DNA of 15,558 nt from Conidiobolus incongruus B7586 (lineage: Eukaryota > Entomophthoromycota > Entomophthoromycetes > Entomophthorales > Conidiobolaceae). The stretch lies in the NCBI GenBank assembly GCA_000697335.1, contig JNEM01006287.1, positions 1 through 15,558 of the forward strand, in the 5' to 3' direction. Below, in pieces: positions 8,790 through 15,558 of the stretch. Both the position numbers and the translations under genes were made by a program. How positions within the stretch are numbered: position 1 is the stretch's first letter; each line of letters starts with the position of its first letter. Below the pieces are notes generated by a model. The model made no database searches. It was given only the letters and a program-made list of their open reading frames with translations, and was not told where the DNA came from.

Positions 8790-9553
8790 TATATATTTTT
8801 TAATAGTTATACCACTATGAAATCAAATTTAGATTAAATTTATAGATTAATTTAAATAAAAAAAAATTAATTTTATAAAGTATATTATTTTTTTTATAAT
8901 TATTTAAAAAAAAATTAATATTTTTAAAATCTTGAATTATTACCAATATATATAACCTAAAAATATTATTAAAAATGAATAAAATTATAATAATTTTAAA
9001 TTTTATTAAGAGAAATAATAAAAAATTTTTTAATTAATCCGTTAAAATTAATTGAAATTTTTATTTTTTCGGGTAAAATAATTTCACATAAATATATTTC
9101 AGGGTTTTTTTTCTCGGTGATTTTATCGGGGTACAAAATACAAAAATTTAGATATAATACGCTATAAGTAAGTTGTGATATCAAGATAAATTTATTTTGA
9201 GTAATGATTAGTTATATTATATTAACGATCATTTGATAGTTTTTCTTATAAGTATGATACCAATGTTGAACCAAGAATTTAATCACAACAAATCAATGGT
9301 ATTTTGATGTTAATTAAGTTTTATAATTTATATAGCAGGTATATTATATATTACAAAATCCAAATCTATACTAAAATTTTTTTTAATATTTGTGCTATTA
9401 TAAAGTATCAATTTATTATTAAAATTTATAATTGTAAAATTTCTCAACTCAAAACTCAATATTTTTAAATATAGATAGTATTTTTAACATAATATAATAT
9501 AATCATAATTAGATGGAGTATTTTATTTAATGTAATAATTTTTTAAGGAATAT

Positions 9554-11306
9554 TTATTGTTCTAATTTGAGTCCATTTTCAATTAATTGATAAGCCTAAA
9601 TAATTCAAAATTAACATATATTTTAAGATTTAAAAAGTTACAATAAATTACACTTTGTAATGAATTAAAATATTCAGCAGCCATTTTGGTGAAAAAGTGC
9701 TTAGGGTTGATTGCGCCTTCCCAGAATCCTAAGTGACCTCCGACATTGGAAGTTACCAATAACAGATATGGATTGCACCTATAATAGGTTAATAATTAAA
9801 ATATATTCAGATTAATGAATATCAAGAATTACTTGATTTCTTCTACTGGGATAGCAGCAACATGACTGACAGGATCATCAGTTGCATTTAAAAATAAGGT
9901 AGGAATTCGAATGTGATGGATCCAACGATCACTACTAACACCTCTGTAATAATCACAAGCTGTCTTATAACCGTTAGCTTTAGCACTGATGGCATGATCG
10001 AAGTCCATAGGGATTTTGAACTATTGTTTGAAGTTAATTGAATGATAATTATTCTATATTGATATCAATTAATTACCTTAGTACTGGTGGGTTTAACAAT
10101 TTTATCTAATTGTTCACGGTGTCTAGTAAAATATAAATAAAGATGAATTTAGCTATATATGATTAAGATATACCTTTTATAATATTTCATTAACCCCGCT
10201 AGCATAACAGGTCCAAAAACATTTCGACCCATGAAAGATTGACCCATCATTTTACTAATACTAAGATATTCAAGTTAATAAATTAATCAATTTTAATCAT
10301 GTTAATTTAATTCTTACAATACAAAATCAAATGGATTTCCAACTATAAAAGCTCCTGAAAATAAACAATTTTCACCAGTCTCTCCCAAGTACTAGTATTT
10401 GATTAATAATTAAGGTAACAATGTTCGGTAGGTATAATTTACTTTGGTAAGGAGATTACCTCCTAAAGAGAAACCAACGCCATAGAGAGGAGCATTAGGG
10501 AATCTGTTATGAATATAATTAACTATATGATCAAGGTCACCAGTATCACCTCCACCATAAATTTTAGGAGAAGTAAGTTTAGTACCACCACCTAATAATA
10601 AGATTAAATAAAAAGTTGAATAGAAAAATATTAATTTACATACATCCTCTATAATTCATTACAACAGAAATAAAAGGTTTAGACTGTTTGTTCATATTTT
10701 GGACAATTTCTTGAATATTATGATCTCTGCTACCTAAATTAATTAACTTTAATCAATTATTCAATAGGATGATTAGAATCTATAATTACTTCCACTGACT
10801 CCAGAGAGATAGATGATAATTGGGGTAGTAGATTTTTCTTCAGGGATCTCACTCCAATCTAATGAGAGTTGGCCACCATCTTCAAATTGAATCATTTCTC
10901 TGAATGACGAATGAGATCTCTTATTAATTAACTCAAAACTTTCAATTTACCTTTCAAATTTGACACCCTTAATAGGTTTAACATAACCGAAGTAGTAAGT
11001 CATTAAAAAACCACTTCTTAGCCAAAAGGTAGGGAAATATTTAGTTATTTGATTTAATGTAGAGCAATTTTCCAATAACCAACTCTTCAAACCGAATGGT
11101 TTAACTTTATCCGAGTTCTGTCTCAAGGATCTGTTGGGGTGCGAGCTAACTAGATTTAATTTTTCAATACCTTCATTATAGTTCAAAGTAAAGTTAACCG
11201 GAGTGAATAACGTTGATACGTTAAAAAGTAACAAAGCTAAGCCAATTGCATACACATATGGGATCAAATGTGATGGAATAAAAAATTTAAAGAATTCAGA
11301 TATCAT
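9554..11306 (-). CDS. Alpha/beta hydrolase, ABHD1/ABHD3/EHT1 type, copy C (ten exons)
   Basis: Right-hand paralog. Exons, in transcript order: 11306-10951, 10899-10790, 10733-10644, 10591-10443, 10391-10318, 10260-10174, 10122-10077, 10020-9833, 9778-9652, 9595-9554. They encode 422 residues, with introns of 51-57 bp. An N-terminal hydrophobic segment (about 15-35, YVYAIGLALLLF) predicts a membrane anchor. The triad is complete: Ser227 in GFSLGG, Asp352 or 353 in NATDDP, and His382 in GGHLGFW. The HG motif near the end of exon 2, HGLSGG in copy B, reads SGVSGS here, so the conserved His is Ser. That residue lies beside the oxyanion hole in this fold, and its loss may change activity or substrate. 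The gene is otherwise intact, with no frame damage, so it is probably expressed and under selection. Confidence 0.92.
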
Positions 11307-11390
11307 ATTTAATAATTGATGTTGAATTATTAATAGTTTAGAGTAATTTATATAATAAATTCTTATTATTTAATTTTAATTTATTTGATA

Positions 11391-11407
11391 CCCTTTTTAT
11401 ACTAAAA
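11391..11407 (-). promoter_or_regulatory. TATA-like promoter block of hydrolase C
   Basis: On the minus strand TTTTAGTATAAAAAGGG lies about 85-100 bp before the copy C ATG. It matches the block in front of copy B at 13 consecutive bases and at a following GGG. It is probably a TATA-type core promoter retained from the duplication. Confidence 0.55.
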
Positions 11408-11728
11408 TATGTAATTCAAAATTCTCATAATACAAATAATTTTGATTTTAAAGTTTTATCCTAACTTATTTCAAAATTTCAATAATATAATTTACAATTT
11501 TAATTGATTTTAATGGTTTTCACTAACTAATAATCAATTTAATACAGCCGTAGCTACTATGTTGTGATCAATATATATTTGTGCATACCAAAGTTTAGTA
11601 TTAAATATAAGTAAATATTTTCAAAAAAATAATTCTAAATTATTTCAATTTTTTGATAATAATTTTTTAAGCACCGCTCTAGAATACTATTAGGAGTTCG
11701 CTAAAATCCATTAAAGAGAATTTTTTTA

Positions 11729-11810
11729 TCAAATCCAATATTAAATTTAAACTATATTATTTTAAAAGTATATTGATGTATTTTGTTAATTTTTTTAATA
11801 TTGGATTTGA
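11729..11810. repeat. 17-bp perfect inverted repeat with a 48-bp spacer
   Basis: TCAAATCCAATATTAAA (11729-11745) is repeated in exact reverse complement at 11794-11810. The arms contain CC/GG, so this is less likely to be chance than pure A/T hairpins nearby. The whole unit is 82 bp. It could be a small MITE-like remnant or a foldback structure, but no TA duplication or other target-site duplication stands out. Confidence 0.6.
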
Positions 11811-11888
11811 AAAATATTAGTTTAGTTGAATAATATGAAATCATATGAACCGTCGCCAGAAGTTACTGAATATGGTTATTAATTTTTC

Positions 11889-12104
11889 ACTTTCAGTTAT
11901 TATCCCGGTTTTTTGATGACTTTTTGGTCAATCAAGTACTATTATTTTACCCTTTTGAACAAAAAAATTCTAACATCTTCAAAATTAACATCTTATTTAA
12001 ACCAAAAAGCTGGAATTAGTAAACAATGTATAGACTATTTGGCTGATATTTTATTTTATGATAATAAATGGCAATTAGAGAGATATAAACTATTTATCCG
12101 TTGA
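11889..12104 (+). CDS. Doubtful small ORF, unknown
   Basis: An open frame that can begin at ATG 11913 encodes 63 residues ending at TGA 12102-12104. It stays open upstream to 11898, and a possible acceptor TTTCACTTTCAG (11886-11897) precedes it. The product has hydrophobic and aromatic residues at its start (FWSIKYYYFTLL) and a more polar second half ending in NKWQLERYKLF. I recognise no domain. The base composition is slightly less A+T-rich than the DNA on either side, which is the main reason to list it. A second frame in the left half is also open for about 40 codons. It may be a terminal exon, a gene relic or noise; noise is quite possible. Confidence 0.2.
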   Translation, partial: TFSYYPGFLMTFWSIKYYYFTLLNKKILTSSKLTSYLNQKAGISKQCIDYLADILFYDNKWQLERYKLFIR

Positions 12105-15100
12105 AGTGAAATGAAGTATATATAATTTAAATATTTAACTTGAATTATTTAGAACTTTTGGTATAGTTAATTTCATTAATTATAAAATCTATCAGAACTG
12201 ATAAATATCTTAAATAGAAAATTCGAAAGTAGATTTCAATTATTGTTTACAATTAAGCTTTAAGGTATAGCAATTCAGAAATCACATCTCATTTAATTTC
12301 AAGTTAAAAGATTTACTATTTAAGAATTTGAAGAACTTATCATTGACATGTTAATAAAGTTAATTCATTTATTCATTTATCTATGCGCGAAAATTCTGAA
12401 TATTAACCAACAACAGAATTTCATATGCTCCTTTAATACTATAAATGATAATTTCAATATTTTAAAGGTCATTTTATAAAATAATATAATACCTTAAATT
12501 GGAAATTATTATATATTTATATTTTTTGTGTTCTAAACATTGTATTAATAACACATTTATTTAAAATGCTAATCTAATCATATATTTTAAATTTTTTATG
12601 GATATTCTCAAGCTCTTTTAATTCAGAAAAAAAATTGAACATAGTTTAAAATTGAATAGCTTAATATATTAAATTTTTATAAAAGTATACTTGAATAGTT
12701 AACAAAATTGATACCAAATATGTATCATAATCAATAAAGAAATTTGGATATATTTATATGCTTTAATATTGATCTTAATTTTTATTAAAGACTTGATATA
12801 ATCACTAGATATTTTATTGAATTTTTGGTTAATAAATATTATAATTCATATTTAAAGAAATTATTTTATTGAAATAAAATTATTAATTATAATGGATTTG
12901 CTATATAGTTTATAATATCATCAAAAATTAATAATTAATTACATAACCTAAATATTATTTATTGACTTTATTAAAAAGTTATCAAGTAAGAAAAATTATA
13001 TTAAATAATAAGACTAATATATATTAAAAAACTATTTTTGAAATTCTTATATAAAATTCTATATAATTCATTTAACTCTTAATTAATTAATATATATTTT
13101 TAAAGTTAATTTAATTGTGAAATTAATATTAATTTAACTGATAAACATGGTTCCTCTTTTTTCCTCTTAATTTTTATTATTTCTGATATTTTACCATTCT
13201 TTTCTCTAAGATCAAAACTATATCAATTAATATCTATCAATGTATATCATTGATACTATCTTATATAAAATCTAATATATTATTATTTACTCATAGTTTA
13301 TGAAGGTTAGCTAAATTTTGTTTATATTTACATTATTCTGCCATATTAAAGGCTATGTTATTTTTATATTTAGCCTTCCTCTATATTATATCTAATATTT
13401 ATATTATAAAAATTAAATATATTTTAACTTTTAAAATGAAAATAGAAAAAATATTAAAGAATCAATATTATATTAAATTATCAATAAATTTTTAATCCTA
13501 AAAACAGTTTTTATTAAACAATAATATTTAATACTGCACTTTTTAATTTGATTTTTATATTGACCTTAAATATCTTACATATATATTTTATATTTGTCCA
13601 AATTAATTTCAATCACAAAAGTTGTGATCATGTTGATAAATTAAATATAGCAGATTCTTTATTAGTTTTAATTTCAAAAATTTCTTTATATCAAAATTTT
13701 TATTAATATTAATATAATGATTTAATAATGAATATAATTAATATTTTTTGAAAATAATAGAAATAGACTTTTATATTGATATTCTTCAAAAATATAGCAT
13801 TGATTTAATTTAGAAATTTACTTATATATAAATATTTGCTAATAAGCAATTATTAAGATTTAATATTAATTTTTTAGTTTCATATTTCTATTTTATTTTA
13901 TTTCATTTAATTTTAACTTTTATAATATTATTTGAGTTTTTCAAATACTATGAGATTTTTTATATATTTTTATTAGTTTAATGAAACTTAATCTTTAATT
14001 TATTTGATATATTTTTAAAATTATTATTAGTTTTAGTTCAATTTTTTTCATATAAAATTTCGTTATAATATTAAATATAAATCTTTTAACAATTATAAAA
14101 ATAATTATAATAATTAATCTTATATATTTTGAGAAATATTGGATAATCTACCTTATAATTTGAAATTAAAGTTTTAATGACTATTGATTTTTATAGATTA
14201 AATATAATCTTTATCAATATTTTTAAATTTGCTATGATTTTAAGTAATTTATGTTTGAATTTTTATCTTATCAAAATTAAACAATTATTAATCCTTATTT
14301 GATTTAAATATAATAAAAATTCAAAATCCAATCTTTATATATAAATATATATATATAATTAAACCATATAATTTCATTTTTTATTTCTGATTAAGTTTAA
14401 GTAACTTAAATATTAATATATTTGGAATATTATGATATTAAAAAAAAGATATTATTATATATTTCTAAACTAATAACAATCTAATTATATAGTGAGTTGA
14501 TAATTATAATATGATAAAATCTATAATATTAAAAAAAATATTCGAGCATTAAAATCATTAATGAAAAATTAGACTAAATATAAAAATCTAAGCTTATATA
14601 TTGGTTTTGGTGAAAATATAAAAAATAATTAAAAAGATAAAATAATGAAAACAAATTTTTAATATCAAGATATATTTCAATATGGTTGTTATATTAAAGT
14701 TTGGATTATTTAATATTTATGATATAATTAATTATAACCAAATTATTATATTGTCATATTTTATACTAGTATCCAATCTTAATTTGAAAAATAATCCTGT
14801 ATTATTTAAATATTAGTTTATTTTTATCATATATTCAAAAATTCGATCAAAATTTATAGTATAAAATTTGATTTATTTTTTCTATTATATAAATTTTAAT
14901 TTTAAAAAAATATTACCTCAGTATCAAATAAATTGGAAATTTATTAATTTCCAATAATTCAAGTATATTAAAATCAAAAAAACTTTACACATAATAAATA
15001 AGAAAATATATAGATTTAAACTATAGATATATTGATATATATTATATTTTTATTAAATAATATATGTTTAATTTGAATTTGATTAAATTAAATAATAATC

Positions 15101-15558
15101 ACCGCAAGTCTTATATTATATAATCAATAAAAACTTAATTATAAACCTTCTAAAATTATTTGAAATTTACTAATAGCTTGTAAATATAATCTTTTATTTA
15201 TATAGACTAATTATTACTAGGTTAACTACTCTAAAGCTTTAAAAAAATTATATTAAACTAATTAATATCAAAAAAAAACAAATTTGAACTGATATTTCTT
15301 TATTTGCAGATAAAATAAAATTAAAAAATATTATTTTATTTTAGCCAAAGTGTAATTTATTTATAGTAATATTAGTAATACATATATAATATATATTATA
15401 TATATATATATATTATATATTAAATTAGATTAAATAATAAAAATATAAAATAAATATCCTATAATAAAATTAAAATTTAAAAAAAATAAAATAGTTATAA
15501 TTAAATAAAATTTATTAAATTATAATTAAAAATAAAAGTCATAATTATAAATTATTAA
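12105..15558. other. Gene-free, extremely A+T-rich tract
   Basis: About 3.45 kb in which I see no exon-like segment, tRNA or mobile element on either strand. G and C are scarce throughout and open frames are short. Small perfect inverted repeats occur (12391-12398 with 12414-12421; 13349-13355 with 13371-13377; 13612-13618 with 13622-13628; 15311-15321 with 15333-15343), but all are of a size expected in such composition. A+T content appears to rise further toward the right end. Confidence 0.7.
15380..15420. repeat. (TA)n-rich simple sequence
   Basis: About 40 bp of nearly pure TA/AT dinucleotides with a few phase shifts, inside the A+T-rich right end. Confidence 0.8.

Larger units (their letters stand above)
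8669..9553. other. Intergenic region upstream of hydrolase B
   Basis: About 885 bp between the hydrolase C stop and the hydrolase B ATG. It holds the copy B promoter candidates in its left 120 bp. On the right, 27 bp after the copy C stop, is an AATAAA polyadenylation-type signal on the minus strand (9522-9527). The rest is A+T-rich. A 62-codon open frame at 8996-9184 has no ATG and no paralog support, and is left out. Confidence 0.5.
11307..11834. other. Intergenic region upstream of hydrolase C
   Basis: About 530 bp of A+T-rich DNA. It holds the TATA-like block of copy C near its left end and a 17-bp perfect inverted repeat at 11729-11810. No coding exon is recognisable. Confidence 0.5.

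Noticed and set aside
8996-9184. 62-codon minus-strand frame between hydrolases B and C
   Set aside because: It starts at TTG, has no splice or domain support, no counterpart beside the other paralogs, and a Lys/Ile-rich composition typical of A+T-rich noise.
11898-11960. Possible fourth hydrolase relic because of the peptide GFLMT shared with exon 1 of copy C
   Set aside because: It is on the opposite strand, the match is five residues, and the flanking residues do not align.
13349-13377. Hairpins in the A+T-rich tract as ncRNA or terminator candidates
   Set aside because: Arms of 7-11 bp, mostly A/T, are expected by chance over 3.4 kb of such composition, and there is no supporting promoter or gene.
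12105-15558. Nuclear insertion of mitochondrial DNA
   Set aside because: The A+T content would fit, but no mitochondrial protein motif, rRNA core or organellar tRNA could be recognised.

Overview
This window is nuclear DNA of a very A+T-rich eukaryote. It has spliceosomal introns of only 48-63 bp with GT..AG ends, TAA stop codons, and islands of higher-GC exons in flanks that are mostly A and T. The penta-EF-hand gene, the heme-pathway gene and the EHT1/ABHD3-type hydrolases look most like those of fungi, so an A+T-rich early-diverging fungus is my best guess. That is inference: no lineage marker is present. All five host protein-coding genes read cleanly with the standard code.

Layout from left to right. 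(1) 1-458 is the 3' end of a Tc1/mariner DNA transposon, with a decayed transposase C-terminus and an IR/DR-type terminal repeat ending at a TA. (2) 793-1568 (+) is a five-exon penta-EF-hand (ALG-2/PDCD6-like) calcium-binding protein. (3) 1803-1875 (+) is an elongator tRNA-Met(CAU). (4) 2402-3427 (-) is a complete two-exon hydroxymethylbilane synthase (porphobilinogen deaminase) of heme biosynthesis. (5) 4407-6083, 6910-8668 and 9554-11306 (all -) are three tandem, co-oriented paralogs of an alpha/beta hydrolase of the ABHD1/ABHD3/EHT1/YheT type. Each has ten exons with introns at the same positions and an N-terminal hydrophobic segment. (6) 11307-15558 is gene-poor and extremely A+T-rich, with one doubtful small ORF near 11.9-12.1 kb and simple repeats.

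The main story is the hydrolase cluster. The two right-hand copies (B and C) have identical lengths for exons 2-10 and share a TATA-like promoter block, so they look like the more recent duplication. The left copy (A) is older and more diverged. All three keep the Ser-Asp-His triad, but copy C has lost the histidine of the HG motif next to the oxyanion hole. The exon models were worked out by hand: frame continuity, splice-site motifs and agreement between the three paralogs support them, but no transcript data were available. I found no CRISPR array, virus-like element or clearly novel multi-gene system.
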